Source of the DNA: a virus
Strand: one strand, 5' to 3'
DNA: 21,609 nucleotides
Virus record (IMG/VR): IMGVR_UViG_3300017917_003230
Span: 1-21,609 of that record
Made by a program: the position numbers and the translations under genes. The notes under the pieces are model-generated. The model searched no databases. It was not told where the DNA came from and saw only the letters and a list, made by a program, of their open reading frames with translations. This document shows, in pieces, positions 1-6,035 of the stretch (position 1 is its first letter; the number at the start of each line of letters is the position of its first letter).

Positions 1-481
1 CAGGATTAATAGACATTACGAAGCGGGAATTTAAATTGCGAATTATTTAAAACTTTTACCATAATTATCAAACCTTTTTAACTTTTTTCCTGGTGTTTTA
101 TAACTTTTTGTAACTTTTTTGTTATGTTTTTATGGGGGTTTTTGGGCTATGAAGGTTTGACAAAACCATGGTTTGGGAGTATAATGCATGCCCGCTATGG
201 GGATAGGAAGGTTTGGGATAGGAGGTTTGGCCCGCCAGAGGATTACGACGCCATCTATAAAAGCGCTCTATCACCCATTACTCTCCACTTTACTCCACTC
301 TTACCCACTCATAAAAATATCAGTAAGATTTATTTTTGTCTATGACAACTTCTAGAGGGTATCAAATCAGCCTTTAAAGCCTATTTTAAGCGGGTATCAA
401 ACCATCGCCCTGGTCACATATTGTCCATACCAAACCTTCTGATCAGGAATATTGGACATACTATCAAACCTTCATGTCAGG

Positions 482-507
482 GATATCTGGGATATCTGGC
501 TATCTGG
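482..507. repeat. Tandem repeat, unit GATATCTGG
   Basis: Two exact 9-bp units (482-490, 491-499) are followed by a third unit CTATCTGG (500-507) that lacks one base. It is located between the minus-strand repeat at 465-472 and the promoter at 630. Function unknown; it may be part of an origin or a protein-binding array. Confidence 0.6.
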
Positions 508-584
508 ATATAAGGGTTTGTATTACACTGGGGGTATTACGATACTCTTTGTATACCCGCAGATTTTAGGATATTAACCGCTAT

Positions 585-599
585 TGCCCATGTTGGGCA
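585..599. promoter_or_regulatory. Inverted repeat TGCCCA-TGT-TGGGCA
   Basis: A perfect 6-bp inverted repeat with a 3-bp centre lies immediately before an AAGGTTTG copy (604-611) and 30 bp upstream of the -35 box at 630. The position suits an operator dyad or an RNA hairpin at the end of a leftward or rightward transcript. No T-run follows on either strand, so it is not an intrinsic terminator. Confidence 0.35.
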
Positions 600-629
600 T
601 GGGAAGGTTTGATAGTTCTATTTTGCGCC

Positions 630-658
630 TTGCCTTTATTGCCAAACCTTGATATAAT
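630..658 (+). promoter_or_regulatory. Promoter TTGCCT-17-TATAAT with repeat in spacer
   Basis: The -35 box TTGCCT (630-635) is separated by 17 bp from a perfect -10 box TATAAT (653-658), which is preceded by TGA, giving an extended -10. The predicted start is about 664-666. The spacer contains an exact copy of the octamer repeat on the minus strand (643-650), exactly where a bound repressor would block RNA polymerase. It would drive the 664-805 stretch and possibly the genes from 813 on. Confidence 0.6.
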
Positions 659-670
659 TATTTCAGAGGC

Positions 671-805
671 ATGAACGCTCTGTTCCTATTTATGGAAGTG
701 GTCGTAACTCTCTTGTTGGGGGAGACAGCAACATTAAATAACTGGCATACACCTGAGCATGTGGATAAAAGGCTCTCTTGCTTTTCCCACCGAAATTTGA
801 TATGA
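671..805 (+). other. Possible 44-residue ORF or structured leader RNA
   Basis: An ATG at 671 opens a 44-codon frame with a hydrophobic first third (NALFLFMEVVVTLLLGE) and a polar end. AGAGG is only a few bases before the ATG, which is close for a ribosome site. The DNA just downstream of the 630-658 promoter can also form short hairpins (CAGAG 664-668 with CTCTG 678-682, TTCC 683-686 with GGAA 694-697). The region may therefore be a short leader RNA rather than a gene. I recognise neither the protein nor the RNA. Confidence 0.25.
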
Positions 806-806
806 T
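778..806 (+). promoter_or_regulatory. Promoter TTGCTT-17-TATGAT, leaderless
   Basis: The -35 box TTGCTT (778-783) and -10 box TATGAT (801-806) are exactly 17 bp apart, and the -10 is extended by TGA. The ATG at 813 is six bases after the -10, which is the expected transcription start. The mRNA for the gene at 813 would therefore begin at its start codon, which agrees with the absence of a Shine-Dalgarno sequence. Confidence 0.55.
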
Positions 807-812
807 TGACTG

Positions 813-989
813 ATGAAGAATATATCTAACCTTATTGCTGCATCAGGATGTTTTAATTTGGATGAGGCTCTTCGTGCCGTCGCCGAACTTCATATCCCAG
901 AAGGCACATTGGTTCACAGATGCCAAGAAGATAAAAAGCCTTGGCCTTGCCAAACCATTAAAGCCATTGAAAAAGAATTAACAAAATGA
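813..989 (+). CDS. Small hypothetical protein, 58 aa
   Basis: This is a 58-residue soluble, slightly basic protein beginning MKNISNLIAASGCFNLDEAL and ending in a charged helix (IKAIEKELTK). No family is recognised. It has Cys residues at about 13, 37 and 46, but they are not in CxxC pairs. The start is chosen because the -10 box TATGAT ends six bases upstream, as expected for a leaderless message, and no ribosome site is present. The stop overlaps the ATG of the next gene (ATGA at 986-989), so the two are translationally coupled. It is the first gene of the plus-strand small-gene block. Confidence 0.65.
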   Translation: MKNISNLIAASGCFNLDEALRAVAELHIPEGTLVHRCQEDKKPWPCQTIKAIEKELTK

Positions 990-1195
990 ATTCAGTAGAT
1001 TTTGACAAACCAATCAATCGGTATGTCTTTGAATGTTGTATTGATTGTGGAAAGTTTATTAGAACAAAAGATAAAGTTAAACTAAGTTTATTTATGTATG
1101 ATCATTATGGACAAGAAGGTATTAAGCGTTGTTCTCATAAATGGTATGGAGAATTTGTTTGGACCCTGCTAAATTGGAGGCATAGAAACCCATGA
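986..1195 (+). CDS. Small Cys/His-rich protein, putative zinc-binding, 69 aa
   Basis: The protein has a CxxC knuckle (Cys18-Ile-Asp-Cys21-Gly) and later a C-S-H-K-W motif near residue 49, together suggesting one zinc site. The end is aromatic and basic (LLNWRHRNP). No named family is recognised. It is coupled on both sides: its ATG overlaps the previous stop and its own stop overlaps the ATG at 1192. A similar C-x-H-x-W element paired with CxxC, but in the reverse order, occurs in the gene at 1542, so the two may be distant relatives or independently built zinc microproteins. Role unknown; DNA, RNA or protein binding is possible. Confidence 0.65.
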   Translation: MNSVDFDKPINRYVFECCIDCGKFIRTKDKVKLSLFMYDHYGQEGIKRCSHKWYGEFVWTLLNWRHRNP

Positions 1196-1386
1196 CAGAA
1201 ATGACTAGTATAGGACAAGATTATGCTCAAAAAGAAACTAATCTAACTTGGGCAGAGGAAGATAAAAATCTTTGGAAGGGTTGGACCTATAGCCCTGAAA
1301 GAAATCGTTATTACTTTAATGATATAGGCAATGAATCTTTGGCAGCCTTTTGGGCAGACGAGTTTTTAAATCAGGCCTATGAATAA
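1192..1386 (+). CDS. Small acidic hypothetical protein, 64 aa
   Basis: This is an acidic, tryptophan-rich protein with no Cys and no membrane segment. The central part (LWKGWTYSPERNRYYFNDIG) looks like a small beta-rich module, and the C-terminal part is helical (LAAFWADEFLNQAYE). The middle is loosely reminiscent of the W-x-G-W and Y-S-P-x-R-N pattern in the 69-aa minus-strand protein at 13664-13873. The similarity is short and may be chance. It starts with ATGA coupling to the previous gene, and its stop is overlapped by the next ATG at 1379. Function unknown. Confidence 0.6.
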   Translation: MTEMTSIGQDYAQKETNLTWAEEDKNLWKGWTYSPERNRYYFNDIGNESLAAFWADEFLNQAYE

Positions 1387-1516
1387 AAATTTGATATACC
1401 TTGCGATTTCAATGACAGAAATAGATACGGGAATTGAATTATCTACCGAAGAACGTAAGGATATGTTCAATAGAATACTGGCAAGAATAAAAGATCTTGA
1501 GCAACAAGATAATTAA
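1379..1516 (+). CDS. Microprotein, 45 aa
   Basis: A 45-codon frame overlaps the end of the previous gene by 8 bp (ATGAATAA). The first part is hydrophobic (NLIYLAIS) and the rest is an amphipathic helix with alternating charges (STEERKDMFNRILARIKDLE), compatible with a coiled coil or a partner-binding helix. An internal ATG at residue 12 could be the true start, giving a 34-residue helical peptide. No family is recognised. Support is the coupling with its neighbour and the charged-helix composition. Confidence 0.5.
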   Translation: MNKNLIYLAISMTEIDTGIELSTEERKDMFNRILARIKDLEQQDN

Positions 1517-1541
1517 TATTATTTAATGATAAACTTATATT

Positions 1542-1718
1542 ATGGAATATGGCAATTTAGATAAAATGCGGGAAGCCTTAAAAAACCGCCAAGATCCACA
1601 TACCTGTGAGCACGACTGGGACTATATGGTTCAGGGCATGGCCAAAGGTAATATTTTTATTGAACTGTGCCGAAATTGTTTTGACACCAGAGGCACGGTA
1701 GAGAGATTTATTAATTAA
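1542..1718 (+). CDS. Small putative zinc-binding protein, 58 aa
   Basis: Residues C-E-H-D-W near position 22 and C-R-N-C near positions 43-46 form a plausible four-ligand zinc site. The arrangement, CxHxW first and CxxC second, is common among short actinophage proteins, but I cannot name a family. The protein is soluble and ends in a basic helix (RGTVERFIN). It is preceded by a 25-bp gap without a clear ribosome site and followed by the promoter for the gene at 1763. Confidence 0.6.
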   Translation: MEYGNLDKMREALKNRQDPHTCEHDWDYMVQGMAKGNIFIELCRNCFDTRGTVERFIN

Positions 1719-1726
1719 ATTCCGCC

Positions 1727-1755
1727 TTGTAAAAAACTGTCTAAAGTGATACAAT
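1727..1755 (+). promoter_or_regulatory. Promoter TTGTAA-17-TACAAT, leaderless
   Basis: The -35 box TTGTAA (1727-1732), 17-bp spacer and -10 box TACAAT (1750-1755), extended by TGA, put the transcription start at about 1762-1763. An ATG sits at 1763. The in-frame ATG at 1754 overlaps the -10 box and would not be in the transcript. Confidence 0.6.
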
Positions 1756-1762
1756 GATAAGT

Positions 1763-2467
1763 ATGTTCAAAAAAAAACCAATACTTAGATATGAATCATC
1801 TTTAGAGTATTATCAAAACTCAATAGTTCCTGCAAAAAATAATATACCAGAATGGTATAAAAAAATACCACAATGGCAAGATAATGAAATGTTTAATTTA
1901 AAAAGAGGTTTAGGTAGTACTGTAAAACTATGCATGCCATTTTTTGATGCTTTTGCAATTGGTTATATGATTACACTACCTTATGATATTTACATAACAA
2001 TTGATGATGATGGAATGCCAGCCATAGGTTTTAGAAATTCAGTTATTCATCATCCTCGCATTAGAAATAATATAGCAAGTGAGAGTTTAGTTCCATTTGG
2101 ACACCACCCAGTAGAATTTACATGGAATTATTGTGTATCTTATACATTACCAAAAGGATTTAGTGGATTATTTACACACCCATTAAATAGAAATGATCTT
2201 CCTTTTACGACTATAAGTGGAGTAATTGATGGAGGAATTGTTATGAATGCTCATGGAAATGCTCCATTTTATATTAAAAAAGATTTTGAAGGAATTATTG
2301 AACAAGGAACGCCAATTGCACAACTAATTCCATTTCGTCAAGAAAATTGGAAATCTAAAAAAACAAAAAATTTAGTCAAAATAGGAGATATTCATGATAA
2401 TGCTGGAGGAAGTGTATTTAGAGGTTGGTATAAAAAAAATTTTTGGACACGTAAAAGTTATGAATAA
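1763..2467 (+). CDS. P-family paralogue 1, beta-clip (dUTPase-like) core, DUF6065-like
   Basis: This protein of 234 residues is one of five divergent paralogues in the window. Blocks in order are I-P-E-W-Y-K-K (28-34), T-V-K-x-C-x-P-x-x-D...G-Y (53-68), a glycine-containing hairpin with the HPLNRNDLPF element (139-148), G-V-I-D (153-156) and EGIIEQGTPIAQLIPF (176-191). The last two resemble dUTPase motifs GVIDxDYxG and GxRIAQL, so a beta-clip fold is inferred; the catalytic Tyr of motif 3 is not seen. I recall the family as similar to Pfam DUF6065, which is unverified. The start at 1763 rather than 1754 follows from the promoter and from the paralogue starting MKFKK. It stands alone behind its own promoter. 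Confidence 0.75.
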   Translation: MFKKKPILRYESSLEYYQNSIVPAKNNIPEWYKKIPQWQDNEMFNLKRGLGSTVKLCMPFFDAFAIGYMITLPYDIYITIDDDGMPAIGFRNSVIHHPRIRNNIASESLVPFGHHPVEFTWNYCVSYTLPKGFSGLFTHPLNRNDLPFTTISGVIDGGIVMNAHGNAPFYIKKDFEGIIEQGTPIAQLIPFRQENWKSKKTKNLVKIGDIHDNAGGSVFRGWYKKNFWTRKSYE

Positions 2468-2487
2468 TTTAAATAAATTAATATTGT

Positions 2488-2595
2488 ATGTCAATCAATA
2501 GAATTGTTATTTGCGAAATATGTAAAGAAGAAATTCAAGTAAGATCAGCAATGGCATATCAAACAATGTATAATCATATAAAGAGGCATAAATGA
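2488..2595 (+). CDS. C2H2-like zinc-finger microprotein, 35 aa
   Basis: The 35-residue protein carries C9-x2-C12-x17-H30-x3-H34, the ligand spacing of a C2H2 finger with a longer than classical loop. The stretch between the cysteines and histidines is helical and ends in basic residues (IKRHK), suiting nucleic-acid contact. Its stop overlaps the next ATG (ATGA at 2592-2595). No ribosome site is obvious. The assignment as a real gene rests on the ligand pattern and the coupling. Confidence 0.55.
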   Translation: MSINRIVICEICKEEIQVRSAMAYQTMYNHIKRHK

Positions 2596-2762
2596 GAAAC
2601 TCAAAAAAATTTAAAGAACTTATTAACCCTATAAATCTTACTGTTTATACAAAGTCTCCTGAAAAATGGATATTAATAGATAGAGAAACTGGAGAAACTT
2701 ACCAGGGTAATCCTAATGGACACTGGGATAGGCTTGATCCAGTAATTAAAAATAAAAAGTAA
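2592..2762 (+). CDS. Small hypothetical protein, 56 aa
   Basis: The protein is basic at both ends with a central beta-hairpin-like block (WILIDRETGETYQGN) followed by GHWDRLDP. The pattern W-x-L-I-D-x-x-T-G-x-x-Y-x-G resembles short phage proteins in which a strand-turn-strand holds a conserved Trp, but I cannot name a family. It is coupled by ATGA to the zinc-finger microprotein upstream and ends two bases before the promoter of the secreted protein at 2799. Confidence 0.6.
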   Translation: MRNSKKFKELINPINLTVYTKSPEKWILIDRETGETYQGNPNGHWDRLDPVIKNKK

Positions 2763-2763
2763 C

Positions 2764-2792
2764 TTTACAAAACAAAACAGATAGGGTATACT
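2764..2792 (+). promoter_or_regulatory. Promoter TTTACA-17-TATACT, leaderless
   Basis: The -35 box TTTACA (2764-2769, one mismatch from consensus) and -10 box TATACT (2787-2792, one mismatch) are exactly 17 bp apart. The ATG at 2799 falls six bases after the -10, so transcription should start on the start codon. There is no Shine-Dalgarno sequence. This is the clearest leaderless promoter in the window. Confidence 0.7.
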
Positions 2793-2798
2793 TATAAT

Positions 2799-3194
2799 AT
2801 GAAAAAAATAATAATAAGTACATTAATAATTCTTATGCTTCCTGTTAATTCTGTGCAGGCAGCAACAAAATCTTTAAACACAAAAAATAATAAATATGCT
2901 TGTAAAAATATTAAAATAAATTATAAATCAGAAAATATGGTGAAATGGGCTGATGGCTTGGCCAGTGACAATGATGTTTTAGAAGAAATTGAATCTAATA
3001 TTAATATGATATCTAGAAAACAAAAAAATACAACTGGAAAAATTAAATCAATTATTTTTTCTTGGATCAATATAGAAAAAAATACAAAAATTGCACTAAC
3101 TGATAAAAATGTTGAGGCACTTACTAATGCAATGACATTAAAAATTAATGTTATTAAACAATTTGATAATACTTGTAAATCTATAGAAAAATAA
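2799..3194 (+). CDS. Secreted hypothetical protein with signal peptide, 131 aa
   Basis: The N-terminus is a typical Sec signal peptide: KK at 2-3, a hydrophobic core (IIISTLIILMLPV) and a likely cleavage after Ala at S-V-Q-A (about residue 21). There is no lipobox cysteine. The mature part of about 110 residues is basic, lysine- and asparagine-rich, with two cysteines near residues 35 and 126 that could form a disulfide, and predicted mainly helical. No family is recognised. A phage protein exported from the infected cell early in the gene order could act at the cell envelope, for example in superinfection exclusion; this is inference. Confidence 0.75.
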   Translation: MKKIIISTLIILMLPVNSVQAATKSLNTKNNKYACKNIKINYKSENMVKWADGLASDNDVLEEIESNINMISRKQKNTTGKIKSIIFSWINIEKNTKIALTDKNVEALTNAMTLKINVIKQFDNTCKSIEK

Positions 3195-3195
3195 C

Positions 3196-3321
3196 ATGGA
3201 CGAAAAACAATTACGTGAAAAAATAGCCCAAGAAATTGAGGCTATTGAAATTGAATCTAGCAAAACAAATGCGGTTGGTATGCAAATTCTTGCTGCAAAA
3301 ATTGCCAGAAATCAAGAATAA
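3196..3321 (+). CDS. Helical microprotein, 41 aa
   Basis: A single amphipathic helix rich in Glu and Lys (MDEKQLREKIAQEIEAIEIE) is followed by a short Ala/Ile helix ending ILAAKIARNQE. That ending resembles the end of the protein at 3439-3651 (ASAAIARGQNE), suggesting a shared C-terminal motif A-x-I-A-R-x-Q. It starts one base after the stop of the secreted protein and has no clear ribosome site. No family is recognised. Confidence 0.55.
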   Translation: MDEKQLREKIAQEIEAIEIESSKTNAVGMQILAAKIARNQE

Positions 3322-3332
3322 AGTAAATCTGG

Positions 3333-3338
3333 TATCAT
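3333..3338 (+). promoter_or_regulatory. Extended -10 TGG-TATCAT, leaderless
   Basis: TATCAT is preceded by TGG and stands six bases before the ATG at 3345. No -35 box lies at 17 bp; TTGCCA at 3303 is too far. Extended -10 promoters often do without a -35. Confidence 0.35.
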
Positions 3339-3344
3339 AGAACT

Positions 3345-3446
3345 ATGTTCTGTGATTATTGTGGTGGTAAATTGATAAATGGAGATTGTGTCAACTGTTA
3401 TAAAAGTTCTAATGCCCTGAGAGAATTTGAGGAAGAAGATGACTAA
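3345..3446 (+). CDS. Minimal zinc-ribbon microprotein, 33 aa
   Basis: The 33-residue protein is essentially one zinc ribbon: C3-x2-C6 and C15-x2-C18, with the sequence FCDYCGGKL between and around the first knuckle, then an acidic tail (LREFEEEDD). The double CxxC spacing makes coding very likely despite the length. It overlaps the start of the next gene (ATGACTAA, 3439-3446). A protein this small most likely works by binding a partner such as RNA polymerase, a nuclease or the ribosome; this is inference. Confidence 0.6.
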   Translation: MFCDYCGGKLINGDCVNCYKSSNALREFEEEDD

Positions 3447-3651
3447 TTGGACAGATGAACTTAATGATAAACAAAAAGAAGAGGTTTGGAATTTTATTGT
3501 TTTTACTGTTAAAGAAATAAGAGAGCAAATAGCCAAAGATATTGAAGCAACTGTTCCACTTTGGAAATCAAGAGGCTTATTAAAATCTCGTAGAACACAA
3601 AAAGCCTTTGAAGCATCTGCTGCAATTGCTAGAGGTCAAAATGAAATTTAA
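3439..3651 (+). CDS. Small helical protein, 70 aa
   Basis: The protein begins MTNWTDELNDKQKEEVWNFI and is fully helical, with an acidic first half, then a basic stretch (KSRGLLKSRRTQK) and the ending ASAAIARGQNE shared in outline with the protein at 3196. A TTG at 3427 extends the frame by four residues, but the ATG at 3439 is preferred because GAGG lies six bases upstream and the ATG overlaps the previous stop. Its own stop is overlapped by the ATG of P-family paralogue 2 at 3641. No family is recognised. Confidence 0.65.
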   Translation: MTNWTDELNDKQKEEVWNFIVFTVKEIREQIAKDIEATVPLWKSRGLLKSRRTQKAFEASAAIARGQNEI

Positions 3652-4360
3652 AAAAAATAATAAAAATATAATTACTTTTAGAGCACAGAATGAACATGTT
3701 TGGAAAGTTAGAGAAAAACCATTTCCATCGTCAAATGCTCTGCCAGAGTGGTGGAAAGAAATGAAGCCATATAGTAATTTAGAAAATAAATTTAAACTTA
3801 ATCCAGGTCCTACAGTTACTGTAAAAAAATGCGCTCCAGCATTAGACGCATTAACTGCTGGATACATAGTTCCGCTTTGGACAGATGTTTTTGTTTCAAA
3901 AGAAAATGATATTCCATTAATTCAGTGGTCATCACAAGAAGTTGTGTTTGATACTTGGCATGAAACGCAAGTTTCTAAATACGAAATACCAGATGGTTTT
4001 TCTTCAACAGTATTAAAATATATTCATGGATGGACAATTAAAACTCCACCAGGATGGTCTTGTTTAATTACTCATCCTTTTGGATATCAGAATATACCAA
4101 TTAAAACAATTTCTGGAATAGTGGACACAGATATCTTAGAAACTGAAATAAATACTCCATTTTTTATTAAAAATAATTTTGAAGGAATTATAGAAAAAGG
4201 AACTCCAATGTTTCAAATAATTCCTTTTAAAAGAAGTGATTGGCAATCTAATTTTATTTTAGAAAATGAAAATCAATTATATTTTAATGTAGAAAAACTT
4301 AGAACAAAATTAATTGGATCTTATTCAAGATATCTTAGAGTAAAAAAAACTTATAAATAA
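3641..4360 (+). CDS. P-family paralogue 2, beta-clip (dUTPase-like) core, DUF6065-like
   Basis: The 239-residue protein shares all blocks of the family: L-P-E-W-W-K-E, T-V-K-K-C-A-P-A-L-D...G-Y, then TPPGWSCLITHPF, S-G-I-V-D-T-D and EGIIEKGTPMFQIIPFKR. The string PPG...L...P...GIVDTD...N...GII.KGTP..QIIP follows the order and spacing of dUTPase motifs 2 to 4, supporting a beta-clip fold. The start at 3641 is chosen because AGAGG precedes it and it overlaps the end of the previous gene; a longer frame from 3608 would run through that gene. It is the first gene of the block that continues into the glycosyltransferases, 11 bp downstream. Confidence 0.78.
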   Translation: MKFKKNNKNIITFRAQNEHVWKVREKPFPSSNALPEWWKEMKPYSNLENKFKLNPGPTVTVKKCAPALDALTAGYIVPLWTDVFVSKENDIPLIQWSSQEVVFDTWHETQVSKYEIPDGFSSTVLKYIHGWTIKTPPGWSCLITHPFGYQNIPIKTISGIVDTDILETEINTPFFIKNNFEGIIEKGTPMFQIIPFKRSDWQSNFILENENQLYFNVEKLRTKLIGSYSRYLRVKKTYK

Positions 4361-4371
4361 ATGAAATCTTT

Positions 4372-5331
4372 ATGTCTAATATAATTTTTCTTGGTAACTT
4401 TGAAGTTCCCTATAGCAGTGAGAATCATCATGCTAAGTCTTTAGAGTCTCTTGGACATACCGTGCAAAAAATGCAGGAAAAGAAAGCAACAAGCGAAGAA
4501 ATTTTATATAAAGCATTAGCATCTGATTTATTTATATGGGTACACACACATAGATGGCAAACCCCAGGCAAATTATCTATGACAGATGTATTAAAACAAT
4601 TAAAGGCTGTAAACAAAACAACAATGACTTATCATCTTGACTTGTGGTTTGGTATTGAACGTGAAAAAGATTTAAAGGGTGATGATTTTTATACAAACAT
4701 AGGTCACTTTTTTGCTACAGATAAATTAATGTGTGATTGGTTTAATAAAAATACAAGTGTTAAAGGACATTTTTTGCCTGCTGGCGTATATGATAAAGAG
4801 TGTTATATACATTCTGATTATGATATAAATAACTTTGAGCATGACATAATCTTTGTTGGTAGCAAAGGATATCACCCAGAACATAAGTATCGTCCACAAC
4901 TAATAGACTTTTTACGAAAGACATATGGAAAAAGATTTTTGCATGTTGGTGGAGACGGAGATACTGGAACAGTTCGTGGTGATGCACTTAATCGTATCTA
5001 CGCAAAAAGCAAGGTAGCCATAGGAGATAGCCTTAATATAAACTTTAACTACCCATACTATACAAGCGATAGGTTGTTTGAAAGCACTGGTCGTGGTGGT
5101 TTTACTATCTACCCTCGCATAAAAGGACTTGATCAATACTTTGAAGATGGCAAAGAAATTATATTTTATGAGCACGGGAATCTTGAAGATCTTAAAGAAA
5201 AAATAGATTATTATATATTAGATGGAGTAACAAGAGAAAAAATAAGAATTGCTGGTCATGAACGAACTAAAAAAGAACATACCTATGTTCACAGATGGTC
5301 TACAATATTAGAAACTTTAAACATCAAATGA
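4372..5331 (+). CDS. CgeB-like glycosyltransferase (GT-B fold), 319 aa
   Basis: The protein starts with a Rossmann-type strand (NIIFLGNFEVPYSSENHHAK) and an A-S-D-L-F-I-W block. The C-terminal half has D-I-I-F-V-G, a histidine-containing H-P-E-H-K-Y-R-P segment, and the donor-binding region S-D-R-L-F-E-S-T-G-R-G-G-F near residues 232-244, followed by G-L-D-Q-Y-F-E-D-G-K-E. This last region is typical of CgeB-type / Glyco_trans_1_2 (PF13524) enzymes, where the S/T-x-R-x-F-E-x-x-G-x-G pattern contacts the nucleotide sugar. It likely moves a sugar onto a glycan in the cytoplasm. Substrate unknown. Its stop overlaps the next ATG (5328), so it is coupled to the FkbM gene. Confidence 0.82.
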   Translation: MSNIIFLGNFEVPYSSENHHAKSLESLGHTVQKMQEKKATSEEILYKALASDLFIWVHTHRWQTPGKLSMTDVLKQLKAVNKTTMTYHLDLWFGIEREKDLKGDDFYTNIGHFFATDKLMCDWFNKNTSVKGHFLPAGVYDKECYIHSDYDINNFEHDIIFVGSKGYHPEHKYRPQLIDFLRKTYGKRFLHVGGDGDTGTVRGDALNRIYAKSKVAIGDSLNINFNYPYYTSDRLFESTGRGGFTIYPRIKGLDQYFEDGKEIIFYEHGNLEDLKEKIDYYILDGVTREKIRIAGHERTKKEHTYVHRWSTILETLNIK

Positions 5332-6035
5332 TAGAAATGATCAAAGCAACAGTTAATGGAGAATATAAAATAGTTTTACCAAAACATCGTGCTGATAGAC
5401 CTGAGTGGTATACAGAAAAAGGTTGGGAAAAAAATAGATTACGATCAATGCATAATAATCTTGGAATAAACGATATAGTTTATTATGTGGGCGGAGAAGA
5501 AGGAGAAATGGTTGCTCTTTGTCAAATATGGGGAGCAAAAACTGTGATATTTGAACCTAATCCAAAAGTATGGTCACACTATCCATTACTATGGGAATCA
5601 AATAATTTAGACAAACCAATTGCCTGTATTCCTGGATTTGCGTCTGATAAAATAAATAATTTATCAAGAATTTATTATAATGAATGGCCACCAGAAGCAA
5701 ATAATGTTATTGATTCAGCACACGGATTTAAAGAGTTATACTTAGAAGGTAATTCTTATGGTCAGATTACTATAGATTCTTGTGTATACGATCATAATAT
5801 TGTTGCCCCTACCGCCATTTCTTTAGACGTAGAAGGCAGTGAAGGGCGTGTTTTAAAAGGCGCAGAAACCGTTTTAAGACAGTTTAAGCCTAAGATATGG
5901 TTATCTGGTCATCCAGAGTTTATGATGCAACAATGGAATGAATACTTATATGATTTAAGATTTTGGTTATGGGGACTGGGTTATAAAGAAACACTGCTTG
6001 ACTATCAGCATGAAGTACATTTATATTATGAATAA
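5328..6035 (+). CDS. FkbM-family SAM-dependent methyltransferase, 235 aa
   Basis: FkbM-type signatures are clear: G-G-E-E-G-E as a glycine-rich motif I variant (residues about 48-53), the acidic E-P-N-P end of strand 2, and S-L-D-V-E-G-S-E-G-R-V-L-K-G-A followed by a proline after the last helix (about 163-185). FkbM enzymes O-methylate sugars or polyketide hydroxyls and commonly sit in glycan gene sets, which fits the neighbours on both sides. The start at 5328 overlaps the preceding stop as ATGA; a frame from 5295 would run through the previous gene. The stop is overlapped by the next ATG. The probable job is methylation of a sugar residue made by the adjacent transferases. Confidence 0.85.
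   Translation: MIEMIKATVNGEYKIVLPKHRADRPEWYTEKGWEKNRLRSMHNNLGINDIVYYVGGEEGEMVALCQIWGAKTVIFEPNPKVWSHYPLLWESNNLDKPIACIPGFASDKINNLSRIYYNEWPPEANNVIDSAHGFKELYLEGNSYGQITIDSCVYDHNIVAPTAISLDVEGSEGRVLKGAETVLRQFKPKIWLSGHPEFMMQQWNEYLYDLRFWLWGLGYKETLLDYQHEVHLYYE

Larger units (their letters stand above)
66..650. repeat. Cluster of AAGGTTTG octamers (iteron/operator-like)
   Basis: Seven exact copies of AAGGTTTG are present: plus strand at 152-159, 208-215 and 604-611, minus strand at 69-76, 431-438, 465-472 and 643-650. One-mismatch copies are at 168-175, 222-229, 398-405 and 513-520. Three copies extend to the 11-mer AAGGTTTGATA (66-76, 462-472, 604-614). Two lie in a tandem unit beginning GGATAGG (201-229). 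Only three further exact octamers were noticed in the rest of the window (near 10129, 14470 and 14831), all inside genes. Such clustering in a gene-free stretch resembles iterons of a replication origin or asymmetric repressor sites such as the stoperators of cluster A mycobacteriophages. Which of these applies is inference. Confidence 0.75.
1..812. other. Gene-free regulatory stretch
   Basis: This is the longest stretch without a credible gene. It starts very AT-rich, with AACTTTT-type runs at about 50-120, then becomes less AT-rich than the genes that follow. It holds the AAGGTTTG cluster, a 12-bp perfect palindrome AAACCATGGTTT (163-174), a triple GATATCTGG-type tandem repeat (482-507), an inverted repeat TGCCCA-TGT-TGGGCA (585-599) and two promoters (630-658 and 778-806). 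The density of sites suggests a replication origin or a major regulatory switch. The gene to the left lies outside the window. Confidence 0.6.

Noticed and set aside
124-345. Open frame of 73 codons on the plus strand
   Set aside because: It runs through four repeat copies, so its Trp/Phe/Gly composition comes from GGTTTG units, it has no ribosome site, and its end is low-complexity.
482-507. CRISPR array
   Set aside because: Only a 9-bp tandem unit without spacers; no 24-bp or longer repeats and no cas genes are present.
585-599. Intrinsic terminator
   Set aside because: The dyad has a good stem but no T-run on either strand; kept only as a possible operator.
3580-3867. Open frame on the minus strand inside P paralogue 2
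   Set aside because: It is a shadow of the real plus-strand gene, whose motifs match four other copies.
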